13,891 nt of DNA from Gelidibacter sp035515035 (GTDB taxonomy: Bacteria > Bacteroidota > Bacteroidia > Flavobacteriales > Flavobacteriaceae). The stretch spans positions 1 to 13,891 of the forward strand of contig NZ_DATJCA010000039.1 of assembly GCF_035515035.1 (NCBI RefSeq). The letters are read 5' to 3'. This document shows positions 6,507 to 13,891 of the stretch, in pieces. Position numbers and translations under genes: made by a program. Position 1 is the stretch's first letter, and each line of letters begins with the position of its first letter. Under the pieces are notes generated by a model. It ran no database searches. It was not told the DNA's origin and worked only from the letters and a program-made list of their open reading frames with translations.

Positions 6507-9275
6507 ATGAGAAAAAACACCCAATTATTCAGAATTACATTATCAATGCTGCTCTGCCTTTCGCTATCCCTCTCTGCGAATGCACAAATTAAGAAAATAG
6601 CGAGTGTGGAAGGTATTACGGAATACAGTTTGGACAACGGCTTAAAAGTCCTTTTGTTTCCTGACAACTCCGCACAGACCATAACGGTAAACATTACCTA
6701 TATGGTGGGCTCCCGGCACGAAGGATATGGCGAAAAAGGCATGGCTCACTTACTCGAGCATATGGTTTTTAAAGGCACCCCAAACCACCCCAATATTCCA
6801 GAAGAGTTGTCTGCTCGTGGTGCAAGACCAAACGGAACCACTTGGTATGACCGAACCAATTACTTCGAAACTTTTAATGCCACGGATGAAAATCTAGAGT
6901 GGGCCTTAGATTTGGAGTCAGACCGAATGGTCAATTCTTTTATTGCTAAAAAAGATTTGGACTCGGAATTTTCAGTAGTGCGCAATGAGTTTGAGAGCGG
7001 AGAGAATTCGCCTTCACGGGTATTGATGCAGGAAGTTGCCAGTGCCGCTTACTTATGGCATAACTACGGACAATCTACAATTGGTAACAAGTCTGATATA
7101 GAACGTGTTCCTATTGAGAATTTACAAGCTTTTTACAAAAAATACTACCGACCAGATAATGCTGTTTTAATGGTGACTGGAAAATTTGATACCGAAAAAA
7201 CATTGGCATTGATTGAAAAAAAATTCGGAACTCTTAAAAATCCAGAAATTGAATTAAAGGACATTCCAACAATTGAGCCAGCACAGGATGGCGAAAAGCG
7301 AGTGACTTTAAATCGAGTGGGCGATTTGCAAATTGTTTCTGCACTTTATCACGTGCCTGCAGGATCTCATGAAGATGCAGCGGCATTGGCCATTGCTGAA
7401 CAAGTTTTGACTGATGAGCCATCCGGAAGATTATATAAAGCCTTGGTTGATACTCAAATATCGTCTGGTATTTGGTCTTTCACACCATTTACAAAAGAGC
7501 CTTCATTTTTATATATGAATGTCGATGTGCCTTCGGATAAATCCCTATCTGAAGCTGAAACAGTTTTATTGACCACATTAGATAATTTGGCAGATCATCC
7601 GATTACTGAAGCCGAATTGAATCGTGCAAAGGCAAACATGTTAAAGCGGATGGATCAAATTTTTAGAAATTCATCTTATTTGGGAACTTATATGAGCGAA
7701 TTTATCGGGGCAGGAGATTGGAGACTGGCATTTATCTTTAGAGATCGTATTGAAGAAATGACCGTCGACAAAGTCAATGCAGCCATCAAAAAATATTTTA
7801 TTCCAACAAACAGAACGGTTGGAAATTTTATCCCAACAAAAAATCCGGTACGCGTGGCCATTCCGCATACTGAAAATGTGGACGCTTTAGTCGCCAATTA
7901 TAAAGGTAGGGAAGCCATGGACGCCGGTGAAGCTTTTGATGTGTCTTATGAAAATATCCAAAATGCCTTGCAATCAGGAAAATTGCCAAACAGCAGTTTT
8001 CAATATGGATTGATCAAAAAAGACAATCGTGGTAAAACGGTGAATCTTACCTTCACTTTGCGTACGGGAAATGTAGATCAGTTGATGAATAAAGGTCTCG
8101 CTGCCAGGTATACAGCAAGAATGCTGAACAAGGGCACTAAAACAAAATCCAGACAAGATATTGAGGATAAATTGAGTGCTTTAAAATCGTCAGTGTATTT
8201 TAATGGTTCCAACGGTCGTGTTACGGCATCTGTCAACAGTACAGAGGAAAATCTTATGGAAACATTGGCCTTGATGTCAGACATGCTGAAAAATCCCGCA
8301 TTTGATGCCACAGAATTAGAGAAACTAAAAACTCAAGATTTGGCCAACCTTGAAGAAAGTAAATCGGAACCACAATCTGTAGTTTCTCGACAAATTAGTT
8401 TATTGAACAACCGTTATAAAAAAGGGCATCCTTTGTATAGTATGACTTTAGACGAAGAAATTGCCGCTATAAAAGCAGTGACTGTGGCAGAGTTAAAAAC
8501 ATATTATAAAGACTTTTATGGCGTCAACGAAAGCGCATCTGTTGTGGCTATTGGTAATATGGATGAAGAAGCGGTCAAGTCCTATTTTGATAAAACTTAT
8601 GCCGATTTCAAATCAGATAAACCTTATACGGAGATCAGTAACAAGTTTCAAAGCAGCACTGCTGCCAATGAAAAAATTCTCACGCCTGATAAGAAAAACG
8701 CGTTCACTTTGGGGGTTTTATCTTTTGAGGGAAGTGCGTATGATGACGATTATGCTGCGCTACAAATAGCAGGTGAGATATTTGGTGGTGGTTTTTTAAA
8801 TTCCCGTATTGCAGGACGTTTACGACAAAAGGACGGTGTGAGCTATGGTGCTGGCGGTAACGTTGATGTGGTTAATAACAAAAAAGATAAAAATTCGTCG
8901 ATGTATATTTACGCCATTTATGCGCCAGAAAACGCCGCCAAAGTGCAGCAAGGTTTTAAAGAAGAAATCTCGCGGTATATTGCTGAAGGCATTACTGAAG
9001 AAGAACTTAAAAATGCTGTCAATGGGTGGGTGCAAGAGCAGAGTGTATCCCGAGCCAAGGACAACGAATTGGCAAGGACAATCAATGGTAATTTATATTG
9101 GGATAGAGATATGACCTTTCAAAAAAATGTGGAAGAACAGGTCAAAAAGCTCAGCGTTGAAGACGTCAACAAAGTCATTAAAAAGTACTTTAAGGATTTC
9201 GAAAACTGGACCGTTGTGAACGGTGGCGATTTTGATAATTTTGAAATTAAGCAAGACGGTAAAAAAATAGATTGA
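6507..9275 (+). CDS. Secreted M16-family zinc metalloprotease, two M16 halves in one chain
   Basis: Pitrilysin/processing-peptidase-like zinc protease acting outside the cytoplasm. Residues 1-27 form a signal peptide: MRKN start, Leu/Ser-rich core and ANA-Q cleavage site. The first M16 half carries the inverted zinc motif HLLEH (His81, Glu84, His85) in GMAHLLEHMVFKGT, and distal ligand Glu161 in VVRNEFESGENSP, 76 residues after His85. The M16 C-terminal domain of this half spans about 195-400. The second half (about 490-915) has no HxxEH, but has the RLRQKDGVSYGAGG pattern with the Arg and Tyr that non-catalytic M16 partners contribute to substrate binding. At 922 residues it has the full two-half, roughly 100-kDa layout. 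It is transcribed alone, facing away from the reductase gene and followed by a terminator. Substrate unknown; likely peptides in the periplasm or outside the cell. Confidence 0.95.
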   Translation: MRKNTQLFRITLSMLLCLSLSLSANAQIKKIASVEGITEYSLDNGLKVLLFPDNSAQTITVNITYMVGSRHEGYGEKGMAHLLEHMVFKGTPNHPNIPEELSARGARPNGTTWYDRTNYFETFNATDENLEWALDLESDRMVNSFIAKKDLDSEFSVVRNEFESGENSPSRVLMQEVASAAYLWHNYGQSTIGNKSDIERVPIENLQAFYKKYYRPDNAVLMVTGKFDTEKTLALIEKKFGTLKNPEIELKDIPTIEPAQDGEKRVTLNRVGDLQIVSALYHVPAGSHEDAAALAIAEQVLTDEPSGRLYKALVDTQISSGIWSFTPFTKEPSFLYMNVDVPSDKSLSEAETVLLTTLDNLADHPITEAELNRAKANMLKRMDQIFRNSSYLGTYMSEFIGAGDWRLAFIFRDRIEEMTVDKVNAAIKKYFIPTNRTVGNFIPTKNPVRVAIPHTENVDALVANYKGREAMDAGEAFDVSYENIQNALQSGKLPNSSFQYGLIKKDNRGKTVNLTFTLRTGNVDQLMNKGLAARYTARMLNKGTKTKSRQDIEDKLSALKSSVYFNGSNGRVTASVNSTEENLMETLALMSDMLKNPAFDATELEKLKTQDLANLEESKSEPQSVVSRQISLLNNRYKKGHPLYSMTLDEEIAAIKAVTVAELKTYYKDFYGVNESASVVAIGNMDEEAVKSYFDKTYADFKSDKPYTEISNKFQSSTAANEKILTPDKKNAFTLGVLSFEGSAYDDDYAALQIAGEIFGGGFLNSRIAGRLRQKDGVSYGAGGNVDVVNNKKDKNSSMYIYAIYAPENAAKVQQGFKEEISRYIAEGITEEELKNAVNGWVQEQSVSRAKDNELARTINGNLYWDRDMTFQKNVEEQVKKLSVEDVNKVIKKYFKDFENWTVVNGGDFDNFEIKQDGKKID

Positions 9276-9297
9276 TATAATTGTAACAATAAGAATG

Positions 9298-9336
9298 ACC
9301 TGCTTCAACAGTTTTAACCTTGGGGCAGGTTTTTTT
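9298..9336 (+). terminator. Rho-independent terminator of the M16 protease gene
   Basis: ACCTGCTTCA (9298-9307) pairs with TGGGGCAGGT (9321-9330) in a 10-bp stem with two G-U pairs and a 13-nt loop, followed directly by a T run to 9336. It starts 22 nt after the M16 stop codon, the expected position. Confidence 0.82.
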
Positions 9337-9348
9337 AATGAAACCTCT

Positions 9349-9366
9349 GTCTGCCAACAGGCAGGC
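9349..9366. repeat. CTGCC/GGCAG palindromic repeat, likely a dispersed flavobacterial element
   Basis: GTCTGCC (9349-9355) and GGCAGGC (9360-9366) form a 7-bp stem with one G-U pair around an AACA loop. From memory, palindromes built on CTGCCTGCC/GGCAGGCAG occur in many copies between genes in Flavobacteriaceae, and when translated by mistake give strings such as ACLPTGRQ. Only one copy is present in this window, so the dispersed nature is an inference. Confidence 0.5.
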
Positions 9367-9439
9367 AAAACGCAAAAGCGCAGCGCATGGGATTTTGTTG
9401 GTTGGGCTTATGCTTCCATCCAATTTGTATTAGCGAATT

Positions 9440-9601
9440 AAGTGTTGGTTTCATGCCAGAAAGTTATCTCAACACTTGCTTCGGAATGTTAAAAATACTT
9501 TTCCTTTCCGTCCCCTAGAACCTGCCCTCAAGTGTTTATTATTTGTAAAAAACACCTTAACTCTTTCAGATGTTTGATCATTAGTATTTTATGAGGTGTT
9601 T
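9440..9601. repeat. Five AGTGTT-type octamers in both orientations upstream of pyrG
   Basis: The octamer AAGTGTTG occurs at 9440-9447 and inverted at 9470-9477 (CAACACTT), giving an 8-bp perfect stem with a 22-nt loop. AAGTGTTT follows at 9530-9537. AGGTGTTT occurs inverted at 9550-9557 (AAACACCT) and direct at 9594-9601, giving another 8-bp perfect inverted pair. All lie 92-253 bp before the pyrG ATG and upstream of its likely promoter. They could be operator sites or folded RNA; no regulator or RNA family is recognised. Confidence 0.45.
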
Positions 9602-9664
9602 CCAGCGGTTGTCCTCCCTGATAAATAACTAAAATTAGATGCTCTAATAACTATTTAAATTTTG

Positions 9665-9672
9665 TAAATTTG
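9665..9672 (+). promoter_or_regulatory. Candidate -7 promoter element for pyrG
   Basis: TAAATTTG is a perfect match to the Bacteroidota TAnnTTTG -7 consensus, and ends 20 nt before the pyrG ATG, implying a leader of about 14 nt. No convincing -33 TTG lies at the usual distance. The exact octamer and its position make it the best promoter candidate in the window. Confidence 0.5.
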
Positions 9673-9692
9673 CCTGCGTTTAACAGCGCAAC

Positions 9693-11333
9693 ATGACAAC
9701 TACTACAAAATACATATTCGTCACAGGAGGTGTAACGTCTTCTTTAGGGAAAGGCATTATTGCAGCTTCTTTGGCAAAATTACTTCAGGCTCAAGGTTAT
9801 AGAACTACGATCCAAAAACTAGATCCTTATATTAACGTCGATCCAGGTACCATGAATCCTTATGAACATGGGGAATGCTACGTTACTGATGATGGTGCGG
9901 AAACCGATTTGGATTTGGGACATTATGAGCGTTTCTTGAACGTGCCTACAAGTCAATCCAATAACGTTACCACCGGTCGTATCTATCAAAGTGTTATTCA
10001 AAAGGAACGTCGCGGGGAATTTTTGGGTAAAACCGTTCAGGTTATTCCACATATTACCGATGAAATTAAAAACAGAGTTCAACTCCTTGGAAAATCTGGC
10101 GATTATGATATTGTCATTACGGAAATAGGAGGAACCGTGGGTGATATTGAGTCCTTACCTTATATTGAGGCGGTGCGTCAATTAAAATGGGATTTGGGAG
10201 AGCACAATGCTATTGTCATCCATTTAACCTTAGTGCCCTATCTTTCTGCAGCAGGTGAGTTGAAAACGAAACCTACCCAACACAGTGTGAAAACCTTGAT
10301 GGAAAGTGGGGTGATGGCAGATATTTTGGTATGCCGTACGGAACATGAATTACCAATGGATTTACGCCGTAAATTGGCGTTGTTTTGCAATGTTCGGGAA
10401 GAAGCGGTCATTCAATCTATTGATGCCTCTACAATATATGACGTTCCCAATTTAATGTTGGAACAAGGCTTGGATAAAGTCGTCCTTAAAAAATTGGATC
10501 TTCAAAGTGATGTTCCGGATTTAACCCAGTGGAATCAATTTTTAAAGCGATTAAAAAATCCAAAGAGTGAAGTGACCATTGGATTGATTGGGAAATACGT
10601 AGAATTACAGGATTCTTATAAATCTATTTTAGAATCATTTATTCATGCAGGTGCGGAAAATGAAGTAAAAGTTAAGGTTGTACCTATCCATTCTGAACAT
10701 TTAACTATAGAAAATGCGGCAGACGAACTCGCACATTTGGACGGTGTTTTGGTGGCTCCAGGATTTGGAGAGCGCGGCGTGGACGGAAAGATTGAAGCGG
10801 TAAGGTATGTCAGGGAAAACAATATTCCGTTTTTGGGAATTTGTTTGGGCATGCAAATGGCTGTTATAGAATATGCCCGAAATGTTTTGGGATTGAAAAA
10901 CGCGAACTCTACTGAAATGAATCCACATACGTCTGATCCTGTTATTGATTTAATGGCATCGCAGAAACATGTCACAGACAAGGGCGGAACTATGCGACTT
11001 GGAGCTTGGGCTTGTGAGTTGGAAGAAGGTAGTATTGCTCACGAGGTCTATCAAACGAAAGAAATTTTAGAGCGTCACCGTCACCGTTATGAATTTAATA
11101 ACGCATATAAAAAGCAAATTGAAGCTGGTGGAATGAAAGCTACTGGTCTCAACCCAGAGACCGGTTTGGTGGAAATTATTGAAATTCCGTCGCATAATTG
11201 GTTTGTAGGCGTTCAATTTCATCCCGAATATAAAAGTACTGTAGCTAATCCACATCCGTTATTTGTGGCCTTTGTAAAAGCTGCAGTAAATTTTAAAAAA
11301 GATAAAAACCGTGTCAGTATGACACAAAATTAA
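9693..11333 (+). CDS. pyrG: CTP synthase (glutamine-hydrolysing)
   Basis: Cytoplasmic enzyme that makes CTP from UTP, ATP and glutamine, the last step of pyrimidine nucleotide synthesis. The N-terminal amidoligase domain (about 1-280) begins KYIFVTGGVTSSLGKG, with the P-loop at residues 12-21, and has the family strings LDPYINVDPGTMNPYEHGE (43-61) and EIGGTVGDIES (144-154). The C-terminal glutamine amidotransferase domain (about 295-535) has nucleophile Cys384 in GICLGM, and the His510/Glu512 pair in VGVQFHPEYKS. HRHRYEFNN (461-469) is also typical. The 546 residues are full length and every catalytic residue is present. yidC follows 110 nt downstream, a neighbour pair I know from other Bacteroidota. 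The gap holds only a weak ATTGGTT/AGCCAAT hairpin without a T run, so read-through into yidC is likely. A perfect 6-bp GTGTCA/TGACAC palindrome lies in the last codons (11311-11325). Confidence 0.98.
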   Translation: MTTTTKYIFVTGGVTSSLGKGIIAASLAKLLQAQGYRTTIQKLDPYINVDPGTMNPYEHGECYVTDDGAETDLDLGHYERFLNVPTSQSNNVTTGRIYQSVIQKERRGEFLGKTVQVIPHITDEIKNRVQLLGKSGDYDIVITEIGGTVGDIESLPYIEAVRQLKWDLGEHNAIVIHLTLVPYLSAAGELKTKPTQHSVKTLMESGVMADILVCRTEHELPMDLRRKLALFCNVREEAVIQSIDASTIYDVPNLMLEQGLDKVVLKKLDLQSDVPDLTQWNQFLKRLKNPKSEVTIGLIGKYVELQDSYKSILESFIHAGAENEVKVKVVPIHSEHLTIENAADELAHLDGVLVAPGFGERGVDGKIEAVRYVRENNIPFLGICLGMQMAVIEYARNVLGLKNANSTEMNPHTSDPVIDLMASQKHVTDKGGTMRLGAWACELEEGSIAHEVYQTKEILERHRHRYEFNNAYKKQIEAGGMKATGLNPETGLVEIIEIPSHNWFVGVQFHPEYKSTVANPHPLFVAFVKAAVNFKKDKNRVSMTQN

Positions 11334-11443
11334 AATTGGTTGCATTTTTGTGTTAGCCAATCTTATCAAGAACTGAATTAATTACCAACTTAACAAAGAC
11401 CCTAAACGTTATTAGAACATTTCAGGTCTGAACATCATCATAA

Positions 11444-13339
11444 ATGGAAGAAAAAAAATTTGATCTCAATTCTATTATAGGATTCGTTCTTATTTTCGGA
11501 ATATTATTGTTCATGCTATGGCAGAACCAACCAACTCCTGAAGAAGTTGCAGCACAAGAACAAGCAAAACAGGCTGAAATAGAAGCGGAGAAAAAAGCAA
11601 CAGTTAAAAAAGACACTTTCGTTTCCACTGCAGATGATTATACCAACAAAACGGCTTTAGATTCCATAAAACTTGAAGCGTTAAAAAACAAATTGGGCGC
11701 TTTTGCCTATGCGTCTACATTGCCATCGGCTACAGACCACGAAACTTTGGTGGAGACCGACTTATTAGAATTAAAATTCAGCAATAAGGGCGGTTATTTA
11801 TCAGAGGTAAGACTTAAGGAGTTTGTCTCTCATGATTCAATGCCTATCTATATTATTAAAGATAACAATGCACTTTTTAATATTTCATTCTCTACTACGG
11901 ATAACCGAAATTTAAACACCAAAGATCTTTATTTTGAACCGACCGTAACCAAAAGCGGTGAGAATACTGTGGTTTCCATGAAGCTTAAAGTTTCAGAAAG
12001 CAAGTTCTTGGAATACCGTTATGAGCTGAAACCAGACGATTATATGTTTGCTTTCAATGTGCGTTCGCAAGGGTTAAATGAGGTCATCAATAGTTCACAA
12101 GAAGTTAATCTCGACTGGAACATTAAAACGTATCGTTATGCTAAAAGTGTTTCTTATGAAAACAGATATACCGAGCTTGTTTTTGAATATGGAGGAGGTA
12201 AAGACGATTATTTAGGTCAGGGTGAATCTACAGACGATACTGCCAAAGACGTGACATGGGTTGCCAACAAACAGCATTTTTTCACGTCCATTCTATTAGC
12301 CGATCAACCTTTCAAAACTGGGTACTTTACGTCCAGAAACTTAGTTCAGGATGAGGATATAGATACCATCTTCACTAAGGCATTCAGCAGTAAATTGCCT
12401 TTGGCACTTGAAGGTGGGGAGATTAATAAGAGCATGGATTTATACTACGGTCCAAGTGATTATAAAATCTTGAATGGCTATAAGAGAAATTTGGATGAAA
12501 TTCTGCCATTAGGTTGGGGTATTTTCGGATGGATCAACCGTTATTTGTTTATTCCATTGTTTGCCTTTTTAGGGTCTTATATGTCTCACGGAATTGCTAT
12601 TGTTGTGATGACCATTTTGATCAAAATATGCTTGTCATTTGTACAGTACAAGCAATTTTTATCTCAGGCAAAACTTAAGATCATTAAGCCAGAATTGGAT
12701 GCTATTCGCGAGAAATATAAAGATAATAAGCTTAAAATTCAACAAGAAACTATGGCATTGCAGTCTAAAGCAGGTGCCAGTCCACTGAGTGGTTGTTTGC
12801 CGGCATTGATTCAATTGCCCGTTTTCTATGCCTTGTTTCAATTCTTCCCATCGGCATTTGATATCCGCCAAAAGAGTTTCCTTTGGGCCGATGACTTATC
12901 TTCATATGACACCATTTTGGATTTACCTTTCAAAATTCCGTTTTATGGTGATCACGTGAGCTTGTTTCCAATCTTGGCATCCATTGCAATTTTCTTCTAT
13001 ATGAAAATGACCACAGGACAACAAATGGCGTCACAACCAACCCAGGAAGGAATGCCTGATATGGCTAAAATGATGAAGTATATGATTTACTTCTCTCCTA
13101 TAATGATGTTGTTCTTCTTTAATAACTATGCATCAGGATTGAGTTTGTATTATTTCATTTCGAATTTAATTAGTATTGGTATCATGTTGGTCATCAAGAA
13201 CTTTATTTTGGATGAAGACAAGATCCATGCACAAATTCAGGTAAATAAGGCAAAACCTAAAAAAGAAAGCAAGTTCCAAAAGAAGATGAAAGAAATGATG
13301 GAACAAGCTGAAGAGCAAAAAAGAAAAGGAAAACGTTAA
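11444..13339 (+). CDS. yidC: Membrane protein insertase YidC (Oxa1 family)
   Basis: Inner-membrane insertase and chaperone, acting alone or with SecYEG. The N-terminal membrane anchor spans about residues 10-27, followed by an Ala/Glu/Lys-rich linker and a large periplasmic domain (about 98-350, GGYLSEVRLKEF early in it) as in Gram-negative YidC. The conserved Oxa1 core follows: a membrane segment about 366-400, the cytoplasmic coiled hairpin about 402-447, then SPLSGCLPALIQLPVFYALFQ (447-467) and further segments about 505-519 and 545-588. Lys394 in ILIKICLS lies where E. coli YidC has the groove Arg (Arg366). The last 35 residues are rich in Lys and Met, a basic tail that may contact ribosomes. 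At 631 residues it is longer than the 548 of E. coli YidC. It lies 110 nt after pyrG and ends in a strong terminator. Confidence 0.97.
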   Translation: MEEKKFDLNSIIGFVLIFGILLFMLWQNQPTPEEVAAQEQAKQAEIEAEKKATVKKDTFVSTADDYTNKTALDSIKLEALKNKLGAFAYASTLPSATDHETLVETDLLELKFSNKGGYLSEVRLKEFVSHDSMPIYIIKDNNALFNISFSTTDNRNLNTKDLYFEPTVTKSGENTVVSMKLKVSESKFLEYRYELKPDDYMFAFNVRSQGLNEVINSSQEVNLDWNIKTYRYAKSVSYENRYTELVFEYGGGKDDYLGQGESTDDTAKDVTWVANKQHFFTSILLADQPFKTGYFTSRNLVQDEDIDTIFTKAFSSKLPLALEGGEINKSMDLYYGPSDYKILNGYKRNLDEILPLGWGIFGWINRYLFIPLFAFLGSYMSHGIAIVVMTILIKICLSFVQYKQFLSQAKLKIIKPELDAIREKYKDNKLKIQQETMALQSKAGASPLSGCLPALIQLPVFYALFQFFPSAFDIRQKSFLWADDLSSYDTILDLPFKIPFYGDHVSLFPILASIAIFFYMKMTTGQQMASQPTQEGMPDMAKMMKYMIYFSPIMMLFFFNNYASGLSLYYFISNLISIGIMLVIKNFILDEDKIHAQIQVNKAKPKKESKFQKKMKEMMEQAEEQKRKGKR

Positions 13340-13358
13340 CCTGTTTCCATTCCAAATA

Positions 13359-13391
13359 AAAAATGCCTCTGAAATTTTCAGAGGCATTTTT
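13359..13391. terminator. Bidirectional terminator between yidC and the convergent FAS1 gene
   Basis: AAAAATGCCTCTGAA (13359-13373) pairs perfectly with TTCAGAGGCATTTTT (13377-13391): a 15-bp stem with a 3-nt loop, T-rich on the 3' side of both strands. It starts 19 nt after the yidC stop and lies 43 nt beyond the stop of the minus-strand FAS1 gene, so it can serve both. Confidence 0.92.
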
Positions 13392-13434
13392 GTTATTAAT
13401 CAACATATCCATTGAGGAGTTATAAAAACTCCGA

Positions 13435-13891
13435 CTATTGACCCATTTGTGGCAGTACTACTTTATCAATAGCGTGAACCACACCGTTAGAAGCTTGGAT
13501 ATCTACCAATGTAGGAATGATATTGCTCACGCGTCCGTTAGGATCAGTAATGGTAAGCGCAGCTGCATTTATAGTAACATCACCTCCTAAGGTTCCAACA
13601 ACCCCCGATGGAATTTTATCGGAAGTTATATTTCCATTGACAACATGATATTTTAGAACCATTTCAACGGTTGCTTTATCCAAATCGCCCAATTTGGTAT
13701 TGCCTGAAGGATCTAGTTCTTTCAATAAAGAAGCAAAGGCATCATTTGTTGGGGCAAATACTGTAAATGGACCGTTTCCTGTTAAGGTAGGAATTAGGCT
13801 TGGTGAAGGGTTTTGAGAATCGGCAGATTGTAGGGCAGCCACCAAACTTGACAAACCTGGATTTGACATTGCAAAATCTACGACGGTTGGC
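13435..13891 (-). CDS. Fasciclin (FAS1) domain protein, N-terminus beyond the window
   Basis: Probable exported adhesion-type protein with a C-terminal FAS1 domain. The frame stops with TAG at 13435 and stays open to the right edge. The Met at 13869 is internal, because the seven codons before it read PTVVDFA, which is the normal start of a FAS1 repeat (TVVDFAMSNPGLSSLVAAL). The domain then shows FTVFAPTNDAF (H1 motif), LKYHVVNG (H2 region) and near the end ASNGVVHAIDKVVLP, followed by a very short tail. FAS1 proteins mediate cell-surface or matrix contact; bacterial examples are usually secreted lipoproteins or periplasmic. The signal peptide and any earlier FAS1 repeats would lie outside the window. 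It converges on yidC and shares its terminator. Family call is firm; the specific role is unknown. Confidence 0.92.
   Translation of the reverse strand, partial: PTVVDFAMSNPGLSSLVAALQSADSQNPSPSLIPTLTGNGPFTVFAPTNDAFASLLKELDPSGNTKLGDLDKATVEMVLKYHVVNGNITSDKIPSGVVGTLGGDVTINAAALTITDPNGRVSNIIPTLVDIQASNGVVHAIDKVVLPQMGQ

Larger units (their letters stand above)
9276..9692. other. 417-bp gene-free region between the M16 protease and pyrG
   Basis: No frame here looks like a gene. It contains, in order, the M16 terminator (9298-9336), a CTGCC/GGCAG palindrome (9349-9366), a stretch with five AGTGTT-type octamers (9440-9601) and the likely pyrG promoter (9665-9672). Between 9367 and 9439 I see only a GC-richer patch (CGCAAAAGCGCAGCGC) and no further structure I can support. 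Confidence 0.7.

Noticed and set aside
9328..9346. Alternative AGGTTT/AAACCT stem overlapping the M16 terminator, as if an antiterminator
   Set aside because: Its second arm lies after the T run, so it would be made too late to prevent termination; it is short and AU-rich.
9093..9368. Minus-strand 91-codon frame
   Set aside because: It is antisense to the end of the M16 protease gene and runs through that gene's terminator hairpin; no protein-like pattern.
9387..9518. 43-codon plus-strand frame in the gap before pyrG
   Set aside because: Rich in Cys, Leu and Phe with no motif, next to a dispersed-type palindrome; reads like translated noncoding DNA.
5301..9688. Shared 10-mer TTTAACAGCG upstream of parA (5301-5310) and before pyrG (9679-9688)
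   Set aside because: Two exact 10-mers in 14 kb can occur by chance, on opposite orientations relative to the genes and at different distances.
1..13891. Mobile elements, CRISPR arrays, tRNA or rRNA genes, defence or toxin-antitoxin systems
   Set aside because: I looked on both strands and saw no transposase, repeat-spacer pattern, cloverleaf or such protein families; the genes are conserved housekeeping or common envelope genes.

Overview
The window reads as an ordinary chromosomal, largely housekeeping segment of a member of the Flavobacteriaceae (Bacteroidota). The evidence is the gene content and order: parA, parB, a DUF5683 protein, dapB, a long LepB with a DUF5684-like N-terminus and a WbqC-like protein on one strand, and pyrG followed by yidC on the other. 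The YidC, LepB and short DapB are of Bacteroidota type. Gene starts lack Shine-Dalgarno sequences, and several promoter-like sites resemble the phylum's TAnnTTTG -7 element. A genus cannot be assigned from this sequence.

Left part (1-5162, minus strand): a six-gene run read right to left, parA > parB > DUF5683 > dapB > lepB > wbqC-like, the last cut by the window edge. parA/parB overlap by 1 nt and parB/DUF5683 by about 20 nt. Gaps of 93 and 109 nt surround dapB, and a good -7 element lies before lepB. The run joins chromosome segregation (ParAB), diaminopimelate/lysine synthesis (DapB) and protein export processing (LepB). Upstream, also on the minus strand, is a short-chain dehydrogenase whose active site matches mitochondrial-type 2,4-dienoyl-CoA reductase (5405-6289).

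Middle (6290-9692): a 217-bp divergent intergenic region with a terminator-like hairpin precedes a secreted two-domain M16 zinc metalloprotease (6507-9275). A 417-bp gene-free stretch follows. It holds a rho-independent terminator, a CTGCC/GGCAG palindrome of a kind dispersed in flavobacterial genomes, five copies of an AGTGTT-type octamer in both orientations, and a pyrG promoter.

Right part (9693-13891): pyrG (CTP synthase) and yidC (membrane insertase) on the plus strand, then a strong bidirectional terminator shared with a convergent fasciclin-domain (FAS1) protein whose N-terminus lies beyond the window.

I found no tRNA, rRNA, CRISPR array, insertion sequence or defence system. The least explained items are the DUF5683 gene coupled to parAB, the structured DNA upstream of pyrG, the hairpin in the divergent region and the inverted repeat upstream of parA.
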